In this document: positions 1-14,000 of the stretch, in pieces
Numbering within the stretch: the stretch's first letter is position 1
Layout: every line of letters starts with the position of its first letter
Source: Heliocidaris erythrogramma
Taxonomy: Eukaryota; Echinodermata; Echinoidea; Camarodonta; Echinometridae
DNA length: 64,000 bases
Assembly: GCA_025617745.1 (NCBI GenBank)
Contig: CM046857.1
Span: 30,243,514-30,307,513, forward strand
Direction: 5' to 3'
Translations under genes and position numbers: made by a program
Notes under the pieces: model-generated
Told to the model about the DNA's origin: nothing
Databases searched by the model: none
The model's input: the letters and a program-made list of their open reading frames with translations, nothing else

Positions 1-309
1 CCAAATATGAAAGAGAGATGACATTTCGTGAAGAAGATACGATCATTAGTTGATTTGTAGAAAATGGCGCCTGGATGACGTCACAATAATCTGATGACCT
101 TGAAAAAGATGCTGGAACTTGACCTTATTAGGACTGATGACTGACAAAAATTTGAAGATAAATGACTAAGCCAATTTTGAGAAATAATAGGAAATAAAAA
201 AAAATATAGGACTATGTGATATTGCAGGATACTTGGAGATAAATCCCATAGCTCTAGTACACGACAGGGAATCACAATTTCCATAGGGTTGTACACAAAC
301 TACTGCACA

Positions 310-960
310 CTACTTTCTAATAGACATAACACGGAAAATAAGGCAGTTTATTGCATGGTTTGTGATTGTTTATGTTATAATCGTCGAAGAGGATGGTAAA
401 ATGACAGGCAAAAAGAAGCAAAAAAAAAAATTTTTTATGGACCCACCGGGGATCGAACCTGGGTCACCGGAATGGGAGTCAAGTGCTTTGACCAATATAC
501 CAAAATATTTCCCATAGAGATAACACGTAAACGAAAAACGGGATTCTCAAATCACATTTTGGAGTTTAAAATTGACAATGATCCCGACGTCAGATTGAAA
601 AAACCGAACCCTCATAGAAAGAGTATTTATCAGGCTACAACATATTAAAATCTGGAAGGAAATAGACCAAAAATAACTGAGATACTGCTCAGAGAACGAT
701 GTCATGTAGATTCATGATTCGAAAAAAAATCATCTTCCATAGACATAACACGCAAATAGGGGAAATTCTGACATGTCGTTTTTAATTGAATGACGTCATC
801 AAAATGAAAAACCGTCACTAATCTTGTAGAGAATTGTCTCAGCTATAACATATCAAAATTTGGAAGAAAATCGAGCACTTATTACTGAAATATTATCAAA
901 TGAATACAAAAATGATGACGTCATTTTTTTCAAAATTATATTTTTGAGTTCATATGCAAA
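310..960. repeat. Diverged tandem repeat of about 210-220 bp, roughly three units
   Basis: The phrase CATAGACATAACACG or a close variant recurs near 322, 514 and 737. In the last two units it is followed by similar text: a run with GACGTCA, then AAAACCG, then a CTACAACATAT/CTATAACATAT word. Units are strongly diverged, so this is an old array. No coding content is recognised. Confidence 0.5.
438..508 (-). repeat. tRNA-like sequence, probably a tRNA-derived SINE or tRNA pseudogene
   Basis: On the minus strand an A-box-like TGGTATATTGGTC is followed by a good B box, GGTTCGATCCC, at the usual spacing, and a T-arm closing on CCGGTGGGTCCA. The 5' acceptor strand does not pair with the 3' strand and the anticodon arm is poor. 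A working tRNA is therefore unlikely. An A/T-rich run follows the 3' end, as in SINEs. Confidence 0.5.
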
Positions 961-1089
961 TATGATGACGTCAGAACATGCGATAAGCAAAGATTATGCA
1001 TGAATTCAAATCTACAACTCACAGGCTTTCAGAATACGTAAAGAAATTTGGGGGTATCAGTGCATTCTGAGGAGCTATGGCGAATTCTA

Positions 1090-1440
1090 GATAGGCATGC
1101 TTTCCCCACTTTTTACATGAGAATGCCCATTGACGCGCGCACGAATTTGAAAGTTTGACGTGCGCGTGTGGCAATATGGAAGGTCGAGAATGACTGTAAA
1201 TAGTTGGAAATTGTCAAGAATAGTGTCAGGAAGACAAATCATGCGAAAAAACGGCGTTTTTTCGTTATGTACGCGCTGCGCGCGCACATAACGCGCGCGC
1301 GGACGCGCACGGATGGAAAAATTTTAAATGCTTAAAATGTCCTGAACCGTACTCTAATTTGATTAAAAAGTGATTTGGAGCATTTCTAAATTTTGACGCG
1401 CGCGTACGTGCGCGTCATGATGCGTGCGCGGATTTTGATG
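1090..1440. repeat. CpG-rich alternating purine-pyrimidine stretch
   Basis: Blocks of CGCGCGCG and TACGCGC occur at about 1259-1312 and 1394-1432 in otherwise AT-rich DNA. They include a near-palindrome of GACGCGCGCG type around 1395-1416. Such tracts can adopt Z-DNA; that is inference. They probably belong to the same dispersed repeat as the flanking GACGTCA-containing units. Confidence 0.5.
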
Positions 1441-2007
1441 ACATTTTATGTTGACCCTTGACCTGAAGTTTATGTGTGTCAAATATGGTTTATTTTTGAT
1501 GACTCGTTATGAAGATATGATTGATAATGTGATTTCACAAAATGGCGCCTGGATGACGTCACGATGACCTGATGACCTTGATAATGATTTTTGAGCTTGA
1601 TCTTATAGGACCTGATGACTGACGGAAATGTCATGAAAATTGACCGTACAGTTTTTGAGATTTGGTGGAAACAAGAAAATGACGGAAAAATAAAAATAAA
1701 GAAATAAATAATAAAGAAAATTCTGACGAAATTAAGAGGTGATCTGTCAATGACAGACCACCTAAATATAAAGAATACTAAGGGCAGTTCTCCCAACAAG
1801 AGTAGCGGCAATAATTGCCGATACCAAGACAATATTTGACTTTCATAACTTCTTACAAACTCGCTTCAGTCCTTCTAAACCACCCCTGCTGCAAGTCCAA
1901 ATTTCAGTAACTTTAGACCAAGAGTAAACAAATTCCTGTAAGGAAGACTTGTATTGAAGTATATGATAACTTATGACTGATATAGAATGTATGTTTTTGT
2001 TGTACAG

Positions 2008-5000
2008 AAAGCTACCTCACAGACCTTATGCTGGAAACCTTAATGTGTGTCTGTTCGTGAAGGATGAACCTAACATGGATTCTGAGAAATGCCAGGTGCA
2101 CTACAAAGATAAACTCAGCAGTAAGGGTGTCACCAATGTGAATGAGGTGAGATATGACTATGAATGGCAAAGACTGTTATTTAACCCCCATTTGGGTCAA
2201 TTTGTGGATAATTGTCATAAATGAACTCTGAAGAGTGAATTTTTGACTTAAAAGGCTCCTGCAACCCAAATGCAATTTTATTGCTGTTGATGTGCAGGGA
2301 TGCATACCACTAATATGGTGTTGTTCAAACATATAAATGTTTTTTGAAATATTTTAGCCAACCTCCTAAACTCCTCCCTAAAAAAAATGTTCCAGTTCTC
2401 CTTCTTGCAATGACATCATCTGTCAATCATCAGTCAGCTACATTAACATTCTACGATAGAGAGTGGAATGTAACTTCCCCCAGCTCAGCGCATGCTCACA
2501 ATAAAATTGCATGCTTTCAAACAATACCTCCTCATTACCATTCTTTTCCTGGTGATGCTACAGCATGTCTGACATAGCAACTCCTATGTAGGCATTGTAT
2601 GGTCTATTAGAACAAATGGTCATCTCTGGCAATGCTACATACATGTACCACTGTCTCTCCTTAGCTCACTAATGATTGACAGATGATGCCATTGCAGGAA
2701 TGAGATCTGGGGCATTTTTCTTGGGTGGGGCATTTTTCTAGGGTGGAGCTTAGCATGTATGAGAAAATGATTTTAAAACTATTTTCAAAATTTATACAAC
2801 ATGGTATACATGTAAGTTGGTGGGGACTTGCTGCCTGAATCACTTTAAAAGGAAGGAAAGATATTCCCTCTGCATTGTAGTGCTCAATTTTGATACATTT
2901 GGATTCATTCATTGAGCTTTTGGATTGATCTTCAAGTGGCAACTTTGTTTTCTTTAACAACATGTATGCAGTATTTTGTTGTTGTTGTTGTTTTTTGGTT
3001 TTTTTTGGGGGGGTGTACTTCTTTAATATTATAGTGCATTCCGATTCGAATTTGATTTGCTTGTGTTGTAATTATCATCCAGATTTCACCGTACAAATTT
3101 CTTCTAGAAGTGATCCCAAATGTAGCAGGAAAAATGGTGTCAGTCGCAGCAGTAACAGAATAGTAACAAAATTATATACTAACAGAACAATGTACTCAAA
3201 GAATTATGTACTCAAAGAATTAACAGAGTGATATACAGTCAACCTCGCTTAAGTCGACGTCGCATGTGTCGAATAGTCGCTCAAGTCGATGAAAATAAAA
3301 AGTCCCAATTTATTCTCATAGACTTACGTGTATTAATCCTTTGTACAAGTCGATTTTTGTAGGTCGAATACTCGCCTAAATCGATCAAATTCTCAGAACA
3401 ATACCATGAAAAAACATTAAATTTACATCGCATAAGTCGAACTAGACGGCGATGTGAAATCAATCATTGTTGAAACTGTCACACGCTGATTTGTTTACAA
3501 AAATTCCCCGACTTGCTGGGGCGATCTCCGCGTCCTCTCTTGCGCTCTCATGTGAAGAACAAAATGTCATGTGTTAGTCATGTTTGCATGGCCGGCCGGC
3601 CGGATGGACGCCGTACCTGCATGCACTGCATGCAGTTTTATTGCCTTCACGGCCATGTGCATATAAAGGGATGTAAGGGAGGATTTAATACATTGAAATT
3701 AATCACTGGACGTGTCTGGTTTTATTCTTTATTGTCCAACTTGTAACAGGAGTGTGAAGTAATATACTGGGTACATGAAAGATACAGTACATGTATGTTC
3801 TTATTTTCTCGATGTCGGCACAATATAAATCATGGTACATTATGTGATGAGAACTACCAATCGATCAAACCGCCTGGGCGCTGGCCACAGTCTGCACCGC
3901 GGCGTCCCTGTGTTATATATATACACGCGTAAGTCGGATTTTTCTTCGACTTCGCACAAGTCGAAAATCGCCTATGTCAACGCATTTCACTTAGTCCCGT
4001 CATGATCGACTTAGGCGAGTTTACTGTATTCAAAGAATGTGAATTATTGATGTTTTTGTAAAAACTCATGTTGAATTTGGAGTAAATAAATATGAAATGT
4101 CTCTGTGTCTTATTGATTATTTTGTAAAAACTCATGTTGAATTTGGAGTAAATAAATATGAAATGTCTCTGTGTCTTTGAAGGTCATTCCTCTTAAAATG
4201 TTTAAGAAAGAGTACATCCCATTTGAGGCTCGTAGAAAGATGGCCAAGTCATATGACCTCTTCCTAGCAGATACAAGAATCTTCAGGTTAATGCATTCCA
4301 GTCTCGGCAAAGAATTCTATAAACGTAATAGGTAGGTAAAATTCACCATCTATGTTATTACATTTCACAGTGAAAGGAAGGAAGGGAATTAAAAAGTATT
4401 TATTCTCTTATAATGATGTATATATTCATCCAATTTTCAAGTCAGTTAAATTGCATTTTTATGTAGAATATCTCAGGAAGAAGTTTTTTAATCATCAAAT
4501 ATATGAACAGATTCTATTGATATAAATCTGTTTTCTTTTAACACTTCGCTTTGATCGTTTTTCTTCACAATTTTGACTTAGCTTGGCAGTTATTTTATTG
4601 TACAATTATGCTGTTTAAAAACCCAAATGGATTTATTCATTTTTAGAGGCTGATGTGACGAAAGTGTCTGCCCGACTTTGTTATATCTACTTGTTCATTT
4701 CGATTTATAATCATGTCTTTATTCTGTTGTCATTGTTATTTAGCTGTCACAATTTTGAATTTGAACAATTATGTTGTATATTTATTACTATAATTGTTTG
4801 TAAATTTGTTATTTGATTTGACAATAAATGCAGAAACTCCTGCCAAAAAAAAACAAAAACAAGAAAATTGTCGGCTGAAACCTGAAAACAGGAAAATTGT
4901 GGACAATAAGAGTATGTTGACCACTACTTGAAAAGTCTGTGGAAAGTCTTGAGGAGTGTGTAGTTTGTAATAAGAAAATTTAAAATTAGTGCCTTTAGCC

Positions 5001-8000
5001 TAATTGCTGTCTTTTCTTTTGACTTTTTGTAAGGTAGTTGTGATTTGACAAAGCCACGTTGCAGCCAGTAGCAAGATTGGGACATCCCTGTAGATTCCCA
5101 GCCCATGTGACCAACGTCGGTCAAGTGAACCTTCAGAAATATTGTCAGAAAACCTGCAAGTCTATGCATGTACACATGTATAAATTTTCAGAAGGACCGC
5201 AAAACTGACATTGTCTGTATCATGGGCTGTTGGTCTTGTGGCCTGTCTGTCTCATGAGCTGTTGGTCGTTTGGGCTGGAAGTTTCATGGGTTGTAGCTGC
5301 AAGATTCCATACATTGTTGAGTATCCTGATAGGCTATTTTTATGATTGACAAACTTTGCCTTGAGTTTAATTTCATGTCACAGAAAAAAACAACAACAAA
5401 ATTTAAATGTGATTTTGGTGTCACTTTTAGAGCTTTGATGGAGAGAAATTTTCTTTGCTCATAGGTATCCAGTCACAGTCACTTTGGAGAAGACAGACTT
5501 GAAGAAAGAGTTGACTGAAGCTGTGGATGCTGCCTATCTCATTCTTACCCATAGAGGGAGCTGCAGGTATGTTCCATATATATAGTACCTTTGTATAGAG
5601 AGTAGCGACATGGTCGGCTGACTTTTCTGGAAACAAAATGGCGTTTGAATTCTTTCTATTGAGAACACCCAGGTGCACATCGGAATTGAATAGAAATGTT
5701 GCATAGCAGTGGAAACAAATCATGAGTTGTCGCTACTCTCTTTATGTAGGTACTCTAGTTCCATACAGTGCCATCCATACTTAGAGTTTGGCCAACTCTG
5801 CTCCAGTGGGCAACAATATGGAGGTATGATGCTTGTTATGCAAGCATATTACAAAGGAATATATGCCATGTTGTGCCCAACTTAAACCAAGTTGGCCAAA
5901 CTCTATGTATGGATGGCTCTGGTTCCATAGTGTAAGATGTGTCTGCTAGCCACGAACCACCTATCTTAAGGGGCTTTCACACCGGGATTTGCGTAGAGTT
6001 GCGTAGAGTTACGTAGTGTTGCGTAGTGACTACGCAACACTACGCTGCCATACGCAAGTCTACGCAAGTCTACGCCGAGGAACGCAAAATAGGTACGCAA
6101 AAAATTAAACATGTTTAATTTTTTGGCGTACTGTCTGCGTAGAGCCAGAGAACGCAGTTTATACGCAAGCCTACGCAACACTACGCCACTGTACACCATT
6201 CCTACGCAACACTACGCCAAAATGCCCCGGTTTCTCAAAACACATTTTGAGACTTGCGCATGAAATGGCGTAGTGTTGCGTACTGTGGCGTATAGACCGA
6301 CGTAGACTTGCGTAGACTTGCGTAGACCTGGCGTACATTTGCGTATAGTTGCTTATAGTTACTTAAATTTGGCGTACTCATGCTGGATCCTACTGTTTTT
6401 CATCACTTGACTGCTAGTTTGAACAGATTCGTCCCATTTGACATTAAATCGTTCGTGCTCTGCCATTTGTGTTTCTAGGGCTTCCAAATGCCGAAGGATA
6501 ACAGCTTTTTGGAATGGACTTAAACAACTCATTATCTTTTGATTCTACTTCACAGCAGTACAGTGTTCCGGACAGCAGGCAAGAGTTGCTTGAGAAGTTC
6601 ATAAGGCGGGAAATAAGGCAGGAAATGCTATAGGCCTAATGATTTTTTTTTTTTTTTTCATCTTCGCTTGCGCACAGAATCCGTACGCAACCGTAAGCAA
6701 CACTACGCAGACTTAACGCCTGACCTACGTAAGTGTACGTGGACAAGTTACGCAACCCTACGCTACCCTACGCAGGGACTACGCCGATCCATTATTTGTT
6801 TTTTTCATGAGTACGCAGCGAATTTTGGCGTACTCCCTACGCAAATCTACGCAACTCTACGCAAATCCCGGTGTGAAAGCCCCTTTAGCTTAATGAAAAC
6901 CCCTTTTACTTAATGAAAACCCCTTTTAATTCATTACTTGCTGAACAGCAAAAGTAATAGTTCTTCATATTCTCACTCATCATACAGCTTTTGTATCAAT
7001 TCTCAGCAAAATTAATACTGTAAAGAGATGAAGTGTTGCAGAAATTATATGTTAGAGGTTGCAAACCATGTAAGGTATTATCCTGAATTTAAAGGGAAGG
7101 TTGAGTTCTGGGAAAGGTGAAAAATAATTTGTGAGCTTTTTCATTCTTTTTATGTCAGTCCCGAAGAATATTATAGCAGAAATGTCCCCTGAAAAGGATT
7201 GCTATTCAAATGCCCTCATATTCGAAATATGACCAGAATTATCTGAAGTGTTCGGGCCCAACATTGATGCCACATGTGTGTACAGTCCCATATACCCATT
7301 TCTTTATGCCATGCTTGTGCTTTTCACTGAGATGGGGTCAATTTCTTATCATTTTGATGATTCCAAAACCTCACAGTATACACCAATTCTAATGTAGACA
7401 TGATTAACCTTTCCCACTTGCCTTGAGACAGTTTCTTTCACAATGCAATCGCATGACCAGAACTCAACTTTATCTTTAAACATGCATACATGCTGCAGAT
7501 GGTTTTTATTGTGCAGCTGCACTCCAAATCATTGTGCTCCTTCGTTAGTTATTCTCATCATTAATTGACCATATTCCATTAGACACATTCATATGATAAG
7601 CTGCTTACGTAATTGAAATGTCATTTTGTAATTTGATTGACTTTCAGCACTGTAGCTGTGGCTAATGTTGGTATGTCAGCCAAAGAGATCACAGATAACC
7701 TCATGGCTACCATAGCTACTCTGAAGAACATCGTCCCTGGAGGCTGGTCCAATGTCAAATCTATCTTTGTCAGGACTGAGAAGTCTGTGTCGCTGCCAGT
7801 CTATACCTCCTTAGTACATGAGGAATGGGAGCAGAGTGAGGAGACTGAAAACATCCTGGATAATTCAGACATTAAAAAAAGTAAACTTCTTTCATATTCT
7901 AAAAGTGATTTGGTAACTTTGTAGAGGCTTGATAAAATCTGAGCTGCCTGGCCTTACATGCTATCAGTGTATGTAATATGGTGTAAAAATGAAGCCCAGG

Positions 8001-11000
8001 GGGGAAAGAAGCACTTAAAAATCATCATATCCTTCACAAAAGTAAACATATGCAAGTGACCGGAAATGCCAGACTCATTTTCCCCCCATAGACCCAGTGT
8101 TAGACTAAAGTGTATGGCCATAGGCTTTCGTAAATGGGAGTATTCAGTCATAGATATCTTGATAATAGCATTATATATTTGAAAACCTTTCTATGCCCGG
8201 CTATTTATTTATCCTTCTGAACATCATCATACAACACAGATATCAAAATTCAACAATTTATTAAATCAAGCCTCCACAAAGTTACCGAATCCCTTTAATG
8301 TGTTGTTGATATAAGGGGATGTGAACAGAAAGGTAGTATTGCAGTACATGTATATCACAACTGTTTTCTGATCTTCTGTGAATTGATTCTTTGAATAAAA
8401 TCTGCATTGTAAAGGGTGCAGAGGAGGCACGATTTGATAAAGTTGGTCAAACAGGTCTGGTAAACCCAAAGCATCCTCTTAATCTCACCAATACCCAACA
8501 TAGCAACATTAATCTATGCCAGGTAACTGAAATATTCACCTGGAATCTCAAAATACCCTAACAAGAGCATCCTTATAGTAGTGCAATTTATTTTGAATGA
8601 AGGTAGCCTGACCAATGAACTTGGCTGGCCATTGATGAATTGGTTCAAATGTGCATTTGTATTAAACAGAAATCCATAGAGATGTGTTGTGTATTATAAG
8701 AAAAAAAAATGAAAAAAGGAGAAAATGATGTGTTGAATATATATGTGACATACGCCAAGTAGCCTAGCTTAGCCTTGAAATATTCCAGGCATATTGAATG
8801 ACCTGGAGGGGTACAAGGATATATGGCACAGGTTGAAGACAAGGACAATATTTCCTTAGCATCAGTCAGAATTCTAATTGGTGCTCCTCGTATGCTCCAG
8901 CAACGATTGTTCCAGGCTTTATTTCATCAGAGTTATAGGGTTGTGCTTAGGGTTGCAATCATAATCTTGGTAAGGTTTAAAGATGGTTGAGTTCTAGTCA
9001 TGAGATTGTCAATGAAACTGTCTTAACCCTAATACAGTCAGAGCGCCACGCGTGATAATTCAGCCGTATTTATTCAGCTCGTATTCATGAATCTTCCGCG
9101 TTTATGAATATTCATGAGTAGCGCAAGGGTTTGATTATTCGACGTTCTTAACATTTTTTCTCAGGTTTCATCCATAAATTTAGGATGTATGTAAAGAGGA
9201 ATATTCCAAGATTCTATATATCTGAAATTCAGAACCATATTCCTGTATCATAACATTGAAAATCAGGCTTACATATTGCCTTCAAAATGATTTTCATTCG
9301 TGCGTCTTAGAAGACGCGTAAACACACCTTACATTTCTTGCGTCATTACACTTTTATAATAGGCGTGTTGCTACACTATTTCTCTTCAAAATGAGCCATA
9401 AATCAGTATGTATTCTTTTTGAGGACGGTCAGGAACCAAAAAAAGTCTATCACCTTGTCATCCCCTTCGTCCGACGAAGAGCGAGTTTCTTGCATTGGCA
9501 ACAATGCTGCGGTCTGATTGGTCAACGCGTCCTAGCCCTGCTGCGCATTGTGATCAGGGTCAACGAACTTCAACGGTGTGGAAACGACCACCTACAGGTC
9601 AGGGTTTAGCGTCGTCTACTTTAGTCGCAGTAACCAAGTATTCGTATATTTATAATGAATGGAGTCACATGAAATAGCTAATAATTAAAGCAGTAGCTGC
9701 AGTTCGTCATAATATTCCTAAAAAAATTAATAAATCACCCTCTTTACCTCATTAACGCCATTAATCTAGTCTTCCAGGTAAGTATGGATACGTGTATATT
9801 CTCGTGTCCCATATGTGTTTTTCTACGTCGGCTTTACTGCCCCTGTTAACTAAAGTTTGGCATTGGTTGTTAGCCCCAGATTTAGAGGTGAAAATGTTAT
9901 TCAAATTTTATATTGTAACCATTAGTTAAAGATGGGATTCATGTGTCCCAAATTTCCTACGACAAAACTACTCTGCACATTTTCATGCAAGTTTTCCTGG
10001 GGGGGGGGGGGGGGGGTAGAATGTGTTCAATATTCGAGGGAACACGCAAGTGAGGGAAGGTGTGGGAGGGGGTTACATCCTGCTCCCACACGAGGGAGCT
10101 TTTGCATATTTAGAATTGAAAGTGAACGATCTGGTGCACACTTTGGTGGAATTATTTGAAAATCTAAAATCGGAGTCTTAAAAAAAAAAGAAAGAAGGGG
10201 GATTTGAAAATTTCGGAGGGGGCCAGGGGGGGGGGGGAAACTGCCCCCCCCCCCCTGCTGTGTACGGCAGATTTGACATGCAAAGTTCGTGTAGCATTGC
10301 CTTAACTGAATCTGATCTTGGCTCTGACTGCCTACCTGTTTCCTTTTTGTCTTTAATTCACTGCCCACACTTTCTCTCATTTGTATTTGCTTTTTCTTCT
10401 GTAGTTATCTTTCATTCATTCAATTCAACTCTCTTCCTTTTATAGGTATATAGACAGCAACAAAACAGAATACTGTTGCAACCTCTTGGGGCCCTGACAG
10501 GGGGGGGGGGGGGGCTTGTTTAGCTGGGGGAGGGGGATTGATATTGGGTCGAGTACATGCGCTGCCCCAATCCGACTCCCCAAGCTTTGGGAGTAAAAAT
10601 AAAAGGCACCCCTCAGGACCGAGTTGTGTTTAGCATCCATTCTTCAAAAATATCACTTTCACAGTACCACTTTCAACTTGTTTTCTTATCCTTTCATTCT
10701 CTTCTCAGAATATTACCCAAACCTTATATATTGCATGCTGGAATAAACAATTTAAATTTGAAATGCAAAACATTTTTATTTAATATCTCTGATATTTCTG
10801 TTCTGCCTGAGCATGATAGAACAAATAACCACTAACATTGTAACTCATTTACACAGCAGAAAACACAAAATACATTAGGTAAATATTAAGATGTTTTGAA
10901 GCAATATATTATTTTGGAGTAACAAATACATTGATTACTTGTGACTAAGTAAGTCTACAGTACAAGGCAGGCATCCTGGTCGATCCCCGATCCTATTTTT

Positions 11001-14000
11001 AAATATTAGACATAAATAAATAGAGTCAATATAGTACAAAAAGCAGAACTGATGATCTTGCAAAATATTTCTTTTTTAACATGTCATAAATAAAGGGCAT
11101 GCAATATATCTGGTAATATAAATAAAGCACCTATAACTTTACAATGATTGCACTATAGAAGGCAGATAACCATCCATAATATCATAATGGATGCTGGAAA
11201 GACTGGCACTGATAAATAAACCCCCAAAGACATCCATGCACCAACGAGAAAGCCATCAATGTAGCATTAAACAAAAAATAAAATTACCCAGCATAAGAAC
11301 CATTGAAGCATAAATCTGGATCGTCTCTATTAAAATTGCCTTTTGATAGGTACACAATGAACTATGACTGAGCTTAATAAAAATCTTACCAACAGGGAAA
11401 GATATTACTACAAAACTTGTAGTTTACAGCAAAGTATATGACATTACAACAATGAAGCATAGTGTGACAACTATCTCCACATAAAAATCACATTGCATGT
11501 ATGGAAGAAATATAAATCAGCTGCAAGTGGCACAACAGTTTAAGAAATATTACATTTACATATCTTTGGTATGTCAGTTGATATCAACAGATAACAAGGT
11601 AGTACATACATACTGACCGAGCTATGTGGACACGTCAGTATTGCAACTTACATGTACTGGCTCTTTATACATGTGCATTTAGATGGTAATTCTTGCACAC
11701 AAAAAAAATCTATTACTTTTCTATTATGTTATATGATGCGTAACACAAATATACAGGAAGTAATGATTTGCATGGCAGAGCCTTCAAAGAACAAGGAAAT
11801 AATGTGTCTCGCCATGTTCGTATGCAATCATTTTTGCAGGTAAATTGTAACATTTGACCTCATTTGACCTTTGACCCCCAAATAACATTGAGGTCCCCAT
11901 AGCATCTACATGCACCATCCAAGTATGGCTACAAACAGGCAAATGGTTGCAAAGTTATTCAAGTTTTATAAGCATCACGGATGGATGACGGACTGACGGA
12001 TGCTGCTAAGGATCCCTTAGTCTCACTCCACCTCGGTGGCTCAACAAAAATTTACTCAATATGAAAATAATCTACATAAATTTCTTTATCTAATTCTTTA
12101 TCTAAATCCTCTCCACTCGATACACTATCAGTGTCACTTTATGGTATCTGTTTTGAACAAGATATTACTAGGTTCTCAAACCATATACATCGACAACCGG
12201 GGCCACAGAAACGATTCTCTTTTCTGCATTTGCATAAACGATTTTGACATTTGCTCTTAGCACAAGAACAACCCGTTGTAAGATATAAAACATTGGATTT
12301 AATCTTAATCCAATCTTATCAATATTTTCATTAGAGTCCCACTGGCATGTAACATGTACTCCTTCATCATCTTCACATACAAGAAACCTATACAGTTTAA
12401 TATCTGGATGACTGAATATAGGAGTTTGCACTCTACTCCCAACAGTCTGAACCCAACAGGTTTGAAGCCAATGCAGCCTCAAAGCTGAACTAGAAGGCAA
12501 AAGACCATACACATTTCCAGGATGCCTTTCCAGGATGCCTTTCTTACAACTTCAAGGACCTTCATTGATACTATGAAACAAATCAACTGGAGAAGAATAG
12601 TTATGCAAGCATGCACGATTTGTATTGAAGTATACACATAATACCGTCTACCGGTATAAAAGTCTATAAAATGAAAGTAACCTTGTATCACTATCTACAT
12701 TTAAATTTGTATGATGATATAACGTTTGTGGTGTATCTGAGGATAGTTCTCCAGAAATAAAGGATGCATACTGTAAAAAAATGTTAAAGAATACACGTTT
12801 CCAAAATGTGCAAAAAAGGAGACAAAATTGCACCCACTACATACATGTACAAAAAGTGCTTGGATGCATTTCTTTATAGCAATTCTTTTCGCACTCAACT
12901 GGGATAAATCTTTTTCTTGCTGCAACTGTTGGAAACTGACTGCATTTTCTGTCTACAAATATTAACAAATTTGTAAAGTGATTATATTCCTCTCTTGTGG
13001 CGGTAAGAAGGCAAATGGTATTCCAAACTAATGGATCGAAATACGAGGTTAAGTCACGAAAATTAAAATCAATTACACAAGATGGATTTCTGATGAAATT
13101 GTCTCTCATGCATTTACTTTTGAGTGTGCAACTTGCTGTTACATTGACCAAGTATATTTCTAAATTGTGATTCAACACTGTTATTGGAAGAATGGGAACC
13201 TTTCTAGTCTTTTGAATTTCCAATACCATCATCAACACCATCACATTTATTCTTTAAAAGCCTCTACTCAAAACAGCTTGAATGCCACACTTCAACAAGA
13301 TCTGAAGGTGATCTCTGACAAGAAGAAAAAGATTCCTTTCTTTCGTGAGGACTTATGCAGAGTAATTTTTAGTATGAAGGAAAGTCTTAGTTCTTATCAA
13401 TCTATAGTATGATCGTTGATCTGGCACTTTCGCCTTAAGACTTCTAAAAAGTGTTCATAGGCAGTACTTAACAAAAAACATTTAGTATTCTTACAAATGT
13501 TACACAGGTGTAAAATAGTTGCATTAAAGACAATTGATAATACATCTTCTTCATCTCCTGAAGAATCATTTTCTTGGGATTTCAAAGAAAAGCTTTGTTC
13601 TAGTTCTTCTAATGACAAACTATCATAATTTTCTCGTAAAGCAAACCTCTGACACGAAGGACATTAAACAGTATCACTTTGTAAAACAAACTGATCATTA
13701 AATATCTTTCAATTTAGAAATGCTTTCTTGTGGAAGAGAGCATACAGAAATATTTCCTAGCTTTCAGATGCGTGTCACAGAATGAGCACTGTCCTCAATC
13801 CTTATGATTAAAAATCTGTGCTCTGTGCTTTTTACAAAGAGGAATTGACTCTGGAATGGATGTACAGTTAAGGAAAAACGTCAAATTAAAATCCCCGATT
13901 GTGAAATAAATATCAAACTCAGATAACCTATCACACATAAGATGACTTTAAAAGCATGGCAAACGTTCTTTCATTCTGCTTTTTTCAGGTGCTTTTTGAT

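Larger units (their letters stand above)
1..2007. other. RSL1D1 upstream intron, 5' part cut by the window edge
   Basis: No supportable exon is seen before the acceptor at 2006-2007. The stretch is repeat-derived: a direct repeat pair near 61-170 and 1539-1640 (both start AAAATGGCGCCTGGATGACG), diverged repeats at 310-960, a tRNA-like segment, and a CpG-rich alternating purine-pyrimidine stretch near 1090-1440. The short reading frames here have no recognisable domain. Confidence 0.6.

Noticed and set aside
438..508. Functional tRNA gene on the minus strand
   Set aside because: The T arm and B box are good, but the acceptor stem does not pair and the anticodon arm is poor; a SINE or tRNA pseudogene fits better.
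9391..9609. 72-aa plus-strand frame MSHKSVCILFEDGQE...
   Set aside because: It lies in the transposon, has no recognised domain or splice partner, and overlaps the 22-bp repeat; it may be chance.
10027..10380. 117-aa Pro/Gly-rich minus-strand frame
   Set aside because: The composition comes from poly-G/poly-C runs.
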